Source: Humidesulfovibrio mexicanus (lineage in GTDB: Bacteria > Desulfobacterota > Desulfovibrionia > Desulfovibrionales > Desulfovibrionaceae). From it: a stretch of DNA of 64,000 bases. Positions 36,931 to 45,104 of the stretch are shown piece by piece. The notes under the pieces are model-generated. The model did not search any database, had not been told where the DNA came from, and saw only the letters and a list, made by a program, of their open reading frames with translations. The position numbers and the translations under genes were made by a program. Location: assembly GCF_900188225.1 (NCBI RefSeq), contig NZ_FZOC01000004.1:285537-349536 (forward strand). The letters are read 5' to 3'. Within the stretch, counting starts at the first letter, position 1, and every line of letters begins with the position of its first letter.

Positions 36931-39558
36931 CTATGCGGACAAGTACCGCGTAGCCGGGCCGTTACCCACTTTTCGCAAGACCCCATTCTTCACCAGCGTC
37001 TGCAAATCGTATTGCGCGGTTCGTTGCGAGATATCCGGCCCCACCGCCTTCTGGTACTCCAATCGCGAAAACGCACCACGCTCCCGGGCGAGGCGCAAGG
37101 CCACGGATGCCCTCTTTCCATCGAATGGCGCGATCGAAGCCGCGTCGCGAATGCCCGGCTCGCGCCCCTTTGCGCTTGCTGCGTCTGCGGGCGAGGCGTG
37201 CGCCGCCTGGCCGTCGGCATCTGGTCCAGAGGCGGTTTCGTTCGCATCGTCCGCGCCGCCCGCGCCGACGGCGCCGCGTGCCCCGGAACCGTTCGGCTCC
37301 TGCCGCGCCGGACGTTCCCGAGCCGCGTCAAGCTCCTCCTGGAAGAATGTGGCGGGACTCACCGCCGCATCGTCGAACTGCAGATCCTCGGCATAGAGCA
37401 CATCCCCCTCGGCGAATGCGATGGCTCTGGTGATGCAGTTCTTGAGTTCACGGACGTTTCCAGGCCAACTGTGGTCCATCAGCTTTTCCAGGGCCCCGCG
37501 CGAGAGGCCGAGTTCCGGTCTGCCCCCGGCAGCCGCAAGCTCCTTGATAAAATGGTTGGCCAACACCGGAATGTCCTCCTTGCGCTGGCGCAGGGACGGG
37601 GTCTGGATGGAAATGACCTTGAGGCGGTAATACAAGTCATCGCGGAATTCCCCGCGCTGCACCAGCTCCATCAAGTCCACGTTTGTCGCGGCGATGACGC
37701 GCACGTTGAACGCAACCTCCTGGTCGCTGCCGAGGGGGCGGATGCGCCGGACCGACAGCGCGCGCAACAGCGCCTTTTGCACCCGGTCCGTGGCGGTGCC
37801 GATCTCGTCCAGAAAGAGCGTCCCCCCGTCCGCAGCCAGAAACGCGCCCTTGCGGTCGGTCCGGGCCTCGGTAAAGGCTCCCTTCACATGGCCGAACAAG
37901 GTGTCCATGAGCAAATTCTCGTCCAGTCCGCCGCAATTTATGGAAATGAACGGCATCGTGGCGCGCGCGCTGAACTTGTGGATGCCCTCGGCCGTCAGCT
38001 CCTTGCCGGTGCCGGTCTCGCCGACGACGAGCACGTCCGCGTCCGCGCCAGCGGCCTTGCGGATCATGCTTTGCAGCGTAACCAGGGGCTGGCTCTGCCC
38101 AACCAGGTCCGGGATGTCCCCCACCAGCCGCCAGCCCACGGAGGCCGGGGCCTCGTTGTCGAAGGAGACCTTCTCGCGCTGCTGCACCTGATGGATTTGT
38201 TCGTCTCTCCGCCGAATGAGCTCCTGCTTCTCCTGGATGGACGAAATCATGCGGTTGATGGTCCGCGCGAGCAGGTCGGTCTCCTTGTCCACCTTGTCCA
38301 GATGAATGGGCCGCAGGGTCCGCGCATCGTACATGCTTCGGATTGCCTCGGCCAGCTGGTGCATGGGTTTGGTGATGACGCGGCTGATGAAGATGGTCAC
38401 CAGAGCCACAAGTCCCATTCCGGAAAGGGTGATGACGAGCATGGCGTCGAGATGCCGGAACTCTGCGGCGTCGGAAAGGCGGCTGCGGTCCACATAGGCC
38501 ACGCCGCCGATGATCTCCGGCCCTTTTGCCGGATTCGCGTTGAACAGCACCGGCGCATAGACGACAAAATGGCTTGGGCTCAAGAAGCTTGATGTCTCCT
38601 GTGACGCCTCAAGCTCGTCCGCGCCGACCTTTCTGGCTTGCACGTTCACCACCATGCGCCAGTAGGATTCGTGCTTCGGCAGCGGCCGAAAGGCTTTTCC
38701 GAACTCCGGGAGCCCATAGTCGCCCATCATGCCCATGCGCGCCGTCTCGGCCGAAAGATCGCGGTCGATGTCCTCCACGTTTTCCGACTGAAACAGAATC
38801 CACCCTTGGTCATCGAAGAAATAGCTGAACCGGGTTTCGCTGGTGCGGCTGAAGGCATAGAGGGGCGATTTCGCTGAATTGTACACAGACAGGATGTTGC
38901 GCAGGGCGTGGGCGTCCACGCCCACCACAAGCTGCCCCAGAAACTCTCCTCGCGCATCGTGCACCGGGGTTGTCAACCTGTAGAGCACGAAGGTCTGTGC
39001 GCCAACCTGGTCGAGAAACGCCGAAGGCGGATACGCCACTTCCGACAGGCGCGAAAGATCCACCACTCCGGGCTCGCGGCCACGCAGCCGCACCGCGTGG
39101 GTCACGGGGCTGCCCTTCACGGCATTGTACTGGTCGGGCCGAACCTCGCGCACGCCCGGCGCAGTGCGCACAAGCACAACGCTGCCCGATGCGTTGGCCG
39201 CGACGAAAGACAGTTCCCTCACGACATTGGGATGGTGCACGTCCCAGCGCGCAAAGGCGGCGAAAAGCCGTTCCCTATCCGGCCCCTCCTTGACCAGCTC
39301 CAGCCCAGCGCGGCGATAGAATTCCAGCAGTTGCTCCATCTCACGCGCCTGCGCGAGGTTTTGCACCTGGGCCGTGCGCTGCAGCGCCTGGTTCAAATAG
39401 CGCGAGGAAAACCAGTTGGTGACATACCCGGCCACCACAAGCACCAGCAACACTGCCGGTATGAGCGAGCACAGCAGCTTGCGGCGCACGCTCCAGGTGG
39501 CGAAATAGCGGCTGCTTGCCGCGCTTTCCGCCTTGGCTCGATAGGATCCCCAGGCCAC
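36931..39558 (-). CDS. Membrane-bound sigma-54 activator with periplasmic sensor
   Basis: The 875-residue protein has membrane segments at about 30-48 and 372-392, enclosing a 320-residue periplasmic sensor of Cache type, then a HAMP segment (about 393-450) and the AAA+ domain (about 480-725): Walker A GETGTGKELTAEGI, Walker B LFLDEIGTA and WPGNVRELKN. The sigma-54 loop reads GAFTEA (560-565) in place of GAFTGA. After a Gly/Ala/Asp-rich linker the C-terminus (815-875) is a winged helix (ISQRTAQYDLQTLVKNGVLR), not a Fis helix. It should sense an external ligand directly and act on the adjacent sigma-54 promoter. The start is uncertain: GTG 39558 (after GGGGAGG) or ATG 39603. Confidence 0.87.
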   Translation of the reverse strand: MAWGSYRAKAESAASSRYFATWSVRRKLLCSLIPAVLLVLVVAGYVTNWFSSRYLNQALQRTAQVQNLAQAREMEQLLEFYRRAGLELVKEGPDRERLFAAFARWDVHHPNVVRELSFVAANASGSVVLVRTAPGVREVRPDQYNAVKGSPVTHAVRLRGREPGVVDLSRLSEVAYPPSAFLDQVGAQTFVLYRLTTPVHDARGEFLGQLVVGVDAHALRNILSVYNSAKSPLYAFSRTSETRFSYFFDDQGWILFQSENVEDIDRDLSAETARMGMMGDYGLPEFGKAFRPLPKHESYWRMVVNVQARKVGADELEASQETSSFLSPSHFVVYAPVLFNANPAKGPEIIGGVAYVDRSRLSDAAEFRHLDAMLVITLSGMGLVALVTIFISRVITKPMHQLAEAIRSMYDARTLRPIHLDKVDKETDLLARTINRMISSIQEKQELIRRRDEQIHQVQQREKVSFDNEAPASVGWRLVGDIPDLVGQSQPLVTLQSMIRKAAGADADVLVVGETGTGKELTAEGIHKFSARATMPFISINCGGLDENLLMDTLFGHVKGAFTEARTDRKGAFLAADGGTLFLDEIGTATDRVQKALLRALSVRRIRPLGSDQEVAFNVRVIAATNVDLMELVQRGEFRDDLYYRLKVISIQTPSLRQRKEDIPVLANHFIKELAAAGGRPELGLSRGALEKLMDHSWPGNVRELKNCITRAIAFAEGDVLYAEDLQFDDAAVSPATFFQEELDAARERPARQEPNGSGARGAVGAGGADDANETASGPDADGQAAHASPADAASAKGREPGIRDAASIAPFDGKRASVALRLARERGAFSRLEYQKAVGPDISQRTAQYDLQTLVKNGVLRKVGNGPATRYLSA

Positions 39559-39571
39559 GCCCCCTCCCCGC

Positions 39572-39643
39572 CGCAAACGGCAACGCATATCACGCAAAAA
39601 CATGGAGAAACGTACCGCGCAAAACACGCAGAAATCATGCAAA
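39572..39643. promoter_or_regulatory. Repeated GCAA motifs, possible activator-binding sites
   Basis: The plus strand carries CCGCAAAC (39571), ACGCAAAA (39592), GCGCAAAA (39617), ACGCAGAA (39626) and ATGCAAAG (39637). They lie about 50-125 bases upstream of the sigma-54 promoter, where enhancer-binding proteins usually bind, and resemble the repeats at 36842-36930. The spacing is irregular (21, 25, 9 and 11 bases), so the assignment is tentative. Confidence 0.4.
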
Positions 39644-39694
39644 GCCTGCTGCACGACTACACCAACCCAAACAAATCCGTCAAGTTTTTTTCTG

Positions 39695-39710
39695 TGGCAC
39701 GCCCATTGCT
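39695..39710 (+). promoter_or_regulatory. Sigma-54 (-24/-12) promoter
   Basis: TGGCACG-CCCA-TTGCT fits the sigma-54 consensus TGGCACGnnnnTTGCW at every fixed position, with GG and GC ten bases apart. Transcription would start near 39721, about 100 bases before the first gene at 39824. It is the only perfect match I found in the window. Confidence 0.92.
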
Positions 39711-39823
39711 CAACAAAAAGCAAACATTGCGGGATCAAACCGGCCAATCGCGACAGCGAGCAAAGACAGGCCGGATGTGCGGCAAGGGAAGTGAGTGTGC
39801 AAACCGTCTTGGAGGAGAAACGC

Positions 39824-40123
39824 ATGAAAAATCGTCTGCTCAAGCTGTTCACCTGGTGCATGACACTGTGCATCGCGCTGCCGGAACTGGCGCTGGCGGC
39901 CGGTGGCGGAAAGGTCGCCAACGTGGTCATCGTGGCCGACACCCGCAAGTTCTCGGGCTGGGAAGCCTGGTGGACCAATCTTTACAACGAGAGCCACCTG
40001 TATTTCGCCATCCTGACCATGGCCCTCATCCCCACCATCGGCGTGATCTTCGGCGTCCTGGCCGACATGATCATGAGCACCATCGGCATTGACCTGAAGT
40101 CCCGCGGCGCGGCTGGCCATTAA
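39824..40123 (+). CDS. Small membrane protein, first gene of the sigma-54 operon
   Basis: The 99-residue product begins MKNRLLKLFTWCMTLCIALP behind a strong GGAGGAG site. It has a signal-like first hydrophobic segment (to about residue 24, ending in ALAAGG), a short loop (VVIVADTRKFSGWEAWWTNL) and a second membrane segment (about 55-78, ILTMALIPTIGVIFGVLADM). I do not recognise a family. Being followed 30 bases on by a TauE/SafE permease, it could be a small accessory subunit of that transporter, which is inference from position. Confidence 0.75.
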   Translation: MKNRLLKLFTWCMTLCIALPELALAAGGGKVANVVIVADTRKFSGWEAWWTNLYNESHLYFAILTMALIPTIGVIFGVLADMIMSTIGIDLKSRGAAGH

Positions 40124-40153
40124 CCGATTGGCAGACAAAGAGGAGTGCTGAAT

Positions 40154-41197
40154 ATGGAATGGTTGTACGTCCTCATGCCCATCGCGGGCGTGAAAATATT
40201 CTGGCCCGGACTCATCATCCTGGGCGTCGGCGTCGGCATCATCGGTGGGTTCTTCGGCATGGGCGGCGCCTGGATGGTGACCCCCGGCCTGAACATCCTG
40301 GGCTTCCCCATGGCTTTCGCCATCGGCACGGACATCGCCCACATGGCGGGCAAGAGCCTCATCTCCACCATGCGGCACGGCAAGTTCGGCAACGTCGACT
40401 ACAAACTCGGCCTGATCATGCTCATCGGCACGGTGGGCGGCTTTGAAATCGGCGCGCAAATGATCATGTGGCTGGAACGAATCGGCAACGTTGAAAAATT
40501 CGTGCGCTACGGCTACCTCATCCTCCTGGCGGCCATCGCCTGGATGGTCTTCCACGACATCAACGTGAAGAAGCGCAAGGAAGCGGCCATGCGCGCCGCC
40601 GGACAGGAAGGCGAGGCCATTGGCGTTGAGTGGCACAAGAAGCTGCACGCCATCAAGATTCCTCCCATGATCCACTTCAACGAGGCCGGCATCTACTGCA
40701 CCATGTGGCTGCCCGTGTTCGTGAGCTTCCTCACCGGCTGGCTGGCCGGCATCCTGGGCATCGGCGGCGGACTCATCCGTATGCCCTCGCTCATCTACCT
40801 CGTCGGCTGCCCGACCCACGTGGCCGTCGGCACCGACCTGTTCGAAGTGGCGATCTCCGGCGTGTACGGCGCTGGCACCTACACCTACAAGGGCCGCACC
40901 GAGCTCGTGGCCGCCGTCATCATGCTCGTGGGCGCCTCCATGGGCGCGCAGGTGGGCGCTGTGGCCACCAAGTACATCCAGGGCTACGGCATCCGCTACG
41001 CTTTCGGTTTCGCGGTGGTTGGCTGCATGGCCTCCATCATCCTCAAGCTTATGGCCAAGGGCATGGGCCTGCCCATTCTTGACCACATGTCCACCGCCGT
41101 GGTGCTGGGCGTCGTATCGAGCCTGTCGCTGTACATCTTCGTCCGCTTCGTGCAGGGCTGCAAGAAGGAACTGGCCGCGAAGAAGGCCAACGCCTAG
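40154..41197 (+). CDS. TauE/SafE-family permease
   Basis: The 347-residue membrane protein has the two-repeat layout of TauE/SafE transporters. Each half has a Gly-rich motif: GGFFGMGGAWMVTPGLNILG followed by GTDIAHMAGKS in the first, and LAGILGIGGGLIRMPSLIYL followed by GTDLFEVAISG in the second. About eight membrane segments are likely. Members export or import sulfite, sulfonates, sulfoacetate, or organic acids. The actual substrate here is unknown; in a sulfate reducer a sulfur compound or a C2/C3 acid is plausible. It is expressed from the sigma-54 promoter, with the AGAGGAG site ahead of the ATG. Confidence 0.92.
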   Translation: MEWLYVLMPIAGVKIFWPGLIILGVGVGIIGGFFGMGGAWMVTPGLNILGFPMAFAIGTDIAHMAGKSLISTMRHGKFGNVDYKLGLIMLIGTVGGFEIGAQMIMWLERIGNVEKFVRYGYLILLAAIAWMVFHDINVKKRKEAAMRAAGQEGEAIGVEWHKKLHAIKIPPMIHFNEAGIYCTMWLPVFVSFLTGWLAGILGIGGGLIRMPSLIYLVGCPTHVAVGTDLFEVAISGVYGAGTYTYKGRTELVAAVIMLVGASMGAQVGAVATKYIQGYGIRYAFGFAVVGCMASIILKLMAKGMGLPILDHMSTAVVLGVVSSLSLYIFVRFVQGCKKELAAKKANA

Positions 41198-41239
41198 GCG
41201 ATGCACGCCAATCGTTGCGAACAACTGAAGGAGACCGCT

Positions 41240-41851
41240 ATGAACATCAAAAGCATCTGGCGCACGCTGCTCGTCGCCCTGCCCGTTGCGCTGCTCTTGG
41301 GCTGCTCCGAACCCGGCAAGGTGGACCAGGGCCGCGTCATCAAATTCGACGAGGCCACCAAGACCATCACCATCATCCGCGACAAGGCCAACGACACGCA
41401 GAATCCGGACTACACCTATCTGCCGCCCATCACCTACACCCTGCCCAGCAACCCGGCGGAGGTGGGCCCCCTGCCCAAGGCCGGCGGCCGCATGAAGATC
41501 GACAACAAGAAGAACCAGGTCACCATCTTCGACCCGGCCACCCAGAACTTCAAGACCATCGACTTCATCATGGTCGACTTCAAGGAGAACATTGACAAGA
41601 AGCACCCGCTGGTGTTCGACAAGGAAGCCGACAAGGCCAAGAAGTTCCCCGTGATCGACAAGGAGAAGAAGACCGTGACCATCTACTCCGGCCGCCAGAA
41701 GACCCTCTCGGTCATCCAGCTGCCCGAGGAGTACTTCGCCATGCCCGACAGCACCTGGGACGCCGGTGACGAAGCCCGCGTCTATTACAAGGAAGACGGC
41801 AAGGCGCTGCGCTTCATGAACATCAGCAAGACCGACATCTACAAGAAGTAG
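41240..41851 (+). CDS. Lipoprotein of the sigma-54 operon
   Basis: The 203-residue product starts MNIKSIWRTLLVALPVALLL and has a lipobox LLGC, so it should be lipid-anchored outside the inner membrane. The mature domain is Lys-rich and looks beta-rich, with repeated short motifs (FDEATKTITIIRDKAND, FDPATQNFKTIDFIMVDF, DKEKKTVTIYSGRQKTL), which suggests internal duplication. I do not know the family. It follows the permease by 42 bases with AAGGAGACCGCT, and may bind the transported ligand or a metal at the cell surface or in the periplasm. Confidence 0.78.
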   Translation: MNIKSIWRTLLVALPVALLLGCSEPGKVDQGRVIKFDEATKTITIIRDKANDTQNPDYTYLPPITYTLPSNPAEVGPLPKAGGRMKIDNKKNQVTIFDPATQNFKTIDFIMVDFKENIDKKHPLVFDKEADKAKKFPVIDKEKKTVTIYSGRQKTLSVIQLPEEYFAMPDSTWDAGDEARVYYKEDGKALRFMNISKTDIYKK

Positions 41852-41925
41852 CTTCCCAAAACGCGTCCACGGCGGGCCGGGACTTCCCGGCCCGCCTCTT
41901 CCACCCCGCGACAGAGGAGAACGCC

Positions 41926-42171
41926 ATGATCAGCAACGACGCCGCAGAAGCACCGGCAATAGCCATGAACGCCCGCCAGAAACTGTTCATCGGCCTTGTC
42001 GACTTGGCCATACTGACCGAGCTGTGCATCGCCATGGCGCGGGCCAGTTCCGTGCAGCCGGAGCTGTTCACCGCGACATTCATGAAGACCTTCTTCCTCA
42101 TGTTTTTGCCTACCCTGGCGTTGGGCTTTTTCGGGTTCCGCAGACTGCGCCGCCATTCCGAGAATTCCTAA
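41926..42171 (+). CDS. Small two-helix membrane protein
   Basis: The 81-residue product has two hydrophobic segments (about 20-40, LFIGLVDLAILTELCIAM, and 52-70, MKTFFLMFLPTLALGFFGF) and a basic tail (RRLRRHSENS). It has an AGAGGAGAACGCC site before its ATG. Nothing in it identifies a function. Its place between the lipoprotein and another membrane protein makes it a likely part of the same module. Confidence 0.7.
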   Translation: MISNDAAEAPAIAMNARQKLFIGLVDLAILTELCIAMARASSVQPELFTATFMKTFFLMFLPTLALGFFGFRRLRRHSENS

Positions 42172-42180
42172 GGCGGCGGA

Positions 42181-42972
42181 ATGGATTTCCGCACGCTCAT
42201 CAACAGGCGCAAAAGCATAGGGCGCCTTGGCGCACTGGCCATCTGCCTGGCCTTGCTCCTGGCCCTGGACGGAATGGTCGCCGGTGGCCGCAAGGATCCG
42301 CACCTCCACGACCTGCTTCCCGGACAATCGCTGAACCTGACCGACCCCCTGCCCCGTGGAGCGGAGCGCCTGGAAGACCTGTCCCTGCGGGCTTCCAGCC
42401 CGAACATCTCCGTACGCCTGGTGGAGACCTTCTCCGGCTTCTGGCTTGGCGGCGTGCTGTGGCGCGCCGAGGCGGCAGTGCCGACGGACGCCGCGCCAGG
42501 CCGGTACACCGTGGCCATGTACTACGCCCACAACGGCACAGAGGCGGCGCCTCCACAGCGCTATGTCCTGCGCGTCCACCCGGACGCCCGCGCCATGCAG
42601 GGCCACGCGCTTTCGCTGGTGCAGAGGACCCTTGGCGTTTCGCCATATTTCCTGGCTGTCTGCCTGTTGCCGCTGGCGCTGCTTTCCATGCTGCTGAGCC
42701 TCGTCATTTCCCGCAACATTACCGTGGCGTTGGCGCAGAACGGCCTGAGCGAGATCTTCCGGGCCTTGGCCAGTCCGGAAGGCCAACGCATCAGCTTTGC
42801 CCGCCCAAGCGAAGCCCCCTTGCCGGAAGGCGCGCGGGTGGAGGTGCTGGACGAGCGCGCGGAGCGGTCGCTCGGCTGGGCGCTGGTGGTCGCCAATCCG
42901 CGCCGCGACGCCGAAGCCCTGATGCAAGACGGCGCGACCGTGCGTCCGGGCACGCTTGCACGGATTACGTAG
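42181..42972 (+). CDS. Membrane protein with extracytoplasmic domain, last gene of the sigma-54 operon
   Basis: The 263-residue product has an N-terminal membrane segment (about 14-34, GALAICLALLLALDGMVAGG), an extracytoplasmic domain of about 120 residues with an immunoglobulin-like or beta-sandwich look (DLSLRASSPNISVRLVETFS; APGRYTVAMYYAHNG), a second membrane segment (about 155-180) and a cytoplasmic tail ending in a compact domain. I know no family. It starts 9 bases after the preceding gene, without a clear ribosome-binding site of its own beyond AAGGCGGCG. A terminator follows. Confidence 0.75.
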   Translation: MDFRTLINRRKSIGRLGALAICLALLLALDGMVAGGRKDPHLHDLLPGQSLNLTDPLPRGAERLEDLSLRASSPNISVRLVETFSGFWLGGVLWRAEAAVPTDAAPGRYTVAMYYAHNGTEAAPPQRYVLRVHPDARAMQGHALSLVQRTLGVSPYFLAVCLLPLALLSMLLSLVISRNITVALAQNGLSEIFRALASPEGQRISFARPSEAPLPEGARVEVLDERAERSLGWALVVANPRRDAEALMQDGATVRPGTLARIT

Positions 42973-43044
42973 GATAATATCCCACCGTCCTCCTTTCTTC
43001 CCCATCCCCACGCAACATCTTCCCGGAACAGGGAAAGAAAGCAC

Positions 43045-43075
43045 ATGTGCGGCAAACAGTCCGCACATTTTTTTT
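43045..43075 (+). terminator. Terminator of the sigma-54 operon
   Basis: Bases 43045-43052 pair perfectly with 43061-43068 around an 8-base loop, followed directly by seven further T. It separates the operon from echA. Confidence 0.88.
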
Positions 43076-43172
43076 ATTTCCCACCGACCTTAGAGATATC
43101 AGGCTTGAGGCTTAATTCCTACCAACTGATTTCTGGAAATTCCGCGCCCCCCCCCTTTCAATGCCGGACGTT

Positions 43173-43200
43173 TTGAGATAATTGGCTCCGTTCATAAAAG
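43173..43200 (+). promoter_or_regulatory. Promoter of the ech operon
   Basis: TTGAGA (43173-43178), a 16-base spacer and TAAAAG (43195-43200) fit a sigma-70 promoter. Transcription would start near 43207, about 23 bases before echA. The octamer TTCATAAA and its variant TTCATCAA lie in tandem at 43191 and 43201. A run of nine C (43147-43155) lies just upstream. Confidence 0.5.
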
Positions 43201-43229
43201 TTCATCAAGTTTTTGAGGGGGTTTCAAAC

Positions 43230-45104
43230 ATGCTTGATGCGTACATTGGGGTTCTTGTCTTATGGCCCCTGGTGGCCGGTCTCGCCTGTCTGGTGCTGCG
43301 AGGCCCAGGCGTGCGTTCGGCACTGGTGTTGGCCACAGCCGCGGCCATGGCCGTGGGCGCCCTGGGCGTTGCCTCCCAGGCGCCTGTGCTTGCCAATCCT
43401 GGCTTCCTGTCTTCCGAAACGGCCCTGCACGTGGCCGAGGCGGCGGCCTTCATCCTGCCGGCCTACTTCCTCTTCCGCGGCCTGATGGCCAAACACCTGC
43501 TGGTGATCGTGTTCGCCACCGCGCAGCTGGCGCTCGCCGCCTACGGCGCAACCCAGCTTGCTCCGGCCGCGGCCACGCAGTCCGCCGTGGTGGTGGACGG
43601 GCTTTCCCTGGCGCTGATGCTGGTGGTGTCCTTCGCGGGTTCGCTCATCTGCGTCTTCGCCCTGCCCTACATGAAGCACCATGAGGAGCATCTGCACCTG
43701 AAGACCTCGCGCCAGCCGGTCTTCTTCCTGGTGCTGCTGGCCTTCCTCGGCTTCATGAACGGCCTGGCCCTGGCCAACGACCTGCGCATGTTCGAGGCCT
43801 TCTTCGAGGCCACCACCCTGTGCTCGTTCCTGCTCATCGGCCACGACCAGACCGAGGACGCCAAGAAGAGCGCCTTCCGGGCGTTGTGGCTCAACTGCAT
43901 GGGCGGCGCGGTGCTGCACGCGGGCATTCTGCTCATCCAGAAGCAGTTCGGCGTGGCCGACATCCAGGCCATCGTCAGCCCGGCCATGTGGACCGGGGCA
44001 AGCCTGCTGCCCATCGCGCTTTTGGCCATAGCCGGCTGCGTGAAGGCCGCGCAAATGCCCTTCCAGTCCTGGCTGCTGGGCGCCATGGTCGCGCCCACCC
44101 CGGTCTCGGCGCTGCTGCACTCCTCCACCATGGTCAAGGCTGGCGTGTTCCTGTGCCTGCGCTTAAGCCCCGTGCTTGCGGGCACCATGACCGGACGGCT
44201 GCTGCTTCTGGCCGGAGCCTTCACCTTCTTCGCCGCCTCGGCCCTGGCCCTTGGGCAGAGCAACGCCAAGAAGATCCTGGCGTACTCCACCATCGCCAAC
44301 CTCGGCCTGATCATCGCCTGCGCGGGCATCGGCACCCCTGTGGCCGTGGCCGCCGGCATCATCCTGCTGGTCATCCACGCCGCCACCAAGGGCCTGCTGT
44401 TCCTCTGCGTGGGCGACATGGAACAGACCATCGGCAGCCGCGACCTGGAAGACCTGCGCGGCATCGTGTCCAAGAGCCCGGTCATCGCCCTGGCGGCCGT
44501 GGCCGGTTCCATGGCCATGGTGCTGCCCCCGTTGGGTATGCTTGTGGGCAAGTGGGCGGCCCTGGAGGCCGCGGCCCAGTGTCCGGTGTCCATGGTGCTC
44601 ATGGCCCTGGGCAGCGCCCTTGGCGTGGTGTGCTGGGTGCGCTTTGCGGGCACCCTGCTCTCCGGCAGGTCCGCCGATCCCAAGGCCCCGTCCCGCTCCT
44701 CGCTCTCCAGCACGCCCATTCTGGCCATGCTGGCGGGCGCCGTGGGCGTGGCCATGGCCGCACCGTGGATCAACGCCCTGCTGCTGCCCGCGGACATCGC
44801 CGCCACCGCCCTTTCCGGCGGCTGGGGGCTGCTGCCCGCCCTGTTCGTCCTGGCCATGCTCTCCTGGATCATCGGCATGAAGGCCTTCTCGCGCCAGAGC
44901 GCGGCCACCCTGGCCACGCCCTACATCTGCGGCCTGCCCTCGGCGGAAAAGGGCAGCTTCATCGGCGCCCTGAACCGCAACTGGACCTTGTCCGAGGGCA
45001 ATGAATACGCCACCGAGATCTTCGGCGAGGCCAAGCTGACCAAACTCCTGGGCGTTCTGGCCGGAGCGCTGCTCATCGCCCTTGTTGGAGGTGCCATCAT
45101 ATGA
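43230..45104 (+). CDS. echA: Ech hydrogenase subunit A (antiporter-like)
   Basis: The 624-residue protein is the large membrane subunit related to NuoL and Mrp antiporters and should form the proton or sodium channel. It has about 16 membrane segments, with the family block PTPVSALLHSSTMVKAGVFL (conserved Lys and His) and KKILAYSTIANLGLIIACAG. The start ATG follows TGAGGGGG. It overlaps echB by four bases. Together with EchB-F it couples ferredoxin oxidation to proton reduction or the reverse. Confidence 0.93.
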   Translation: MLDAYIGVLVLWPLVAGLACLVLRGPGVRSALVLATAAAMAVGALGVASQAPVLANPGFLSSETALHVAEAAAFILPAYFLFRGLMAKHLLVIVFATAQLALAAYGATQLAPAAATQSAVVVDGLSLALMLVVSFAGSLICVFALPYMKHHEEHLHLKTSRQPVFFLVLLAFLGFMNGLALANDLRMFEAFFEATTLCSFLLIGHDQTEDAKKSAFRALWLNCMGGAVLHAGILLIQKQFGVADIQAIVSPAMWTGASLLPIALLAIAGCVKAAQMPFQSWLLGAMVAPTPVSALLHSSTMVKAGVFLCLRLSPVLAGTMTGRLLLLAGAFTFFAASALALGQSNAKKILAYSTIANLGLIIACAGIGTPVAVAAGIILLVIHAATKGLLFLCVGDMEQTIGSRDLEDLRGIVSKSPVIALAAVAGSMAMVLPPLGMLVGKWAALEAAAQCPVSMVLMALGSALGVVCWVRFAGTLLSGRSADPKAPSRSSLSSTPILAMLAGAVGVAMAAPWINALLLPADIAATALSGGWGLLPALFVLAMLSWIIGMKAFSRQSAATLATPYICGLPSAEKGSFIGALNRNWTLSEGNEYATEIFGEAKLTKLLGVLAGALLIALVGGAII

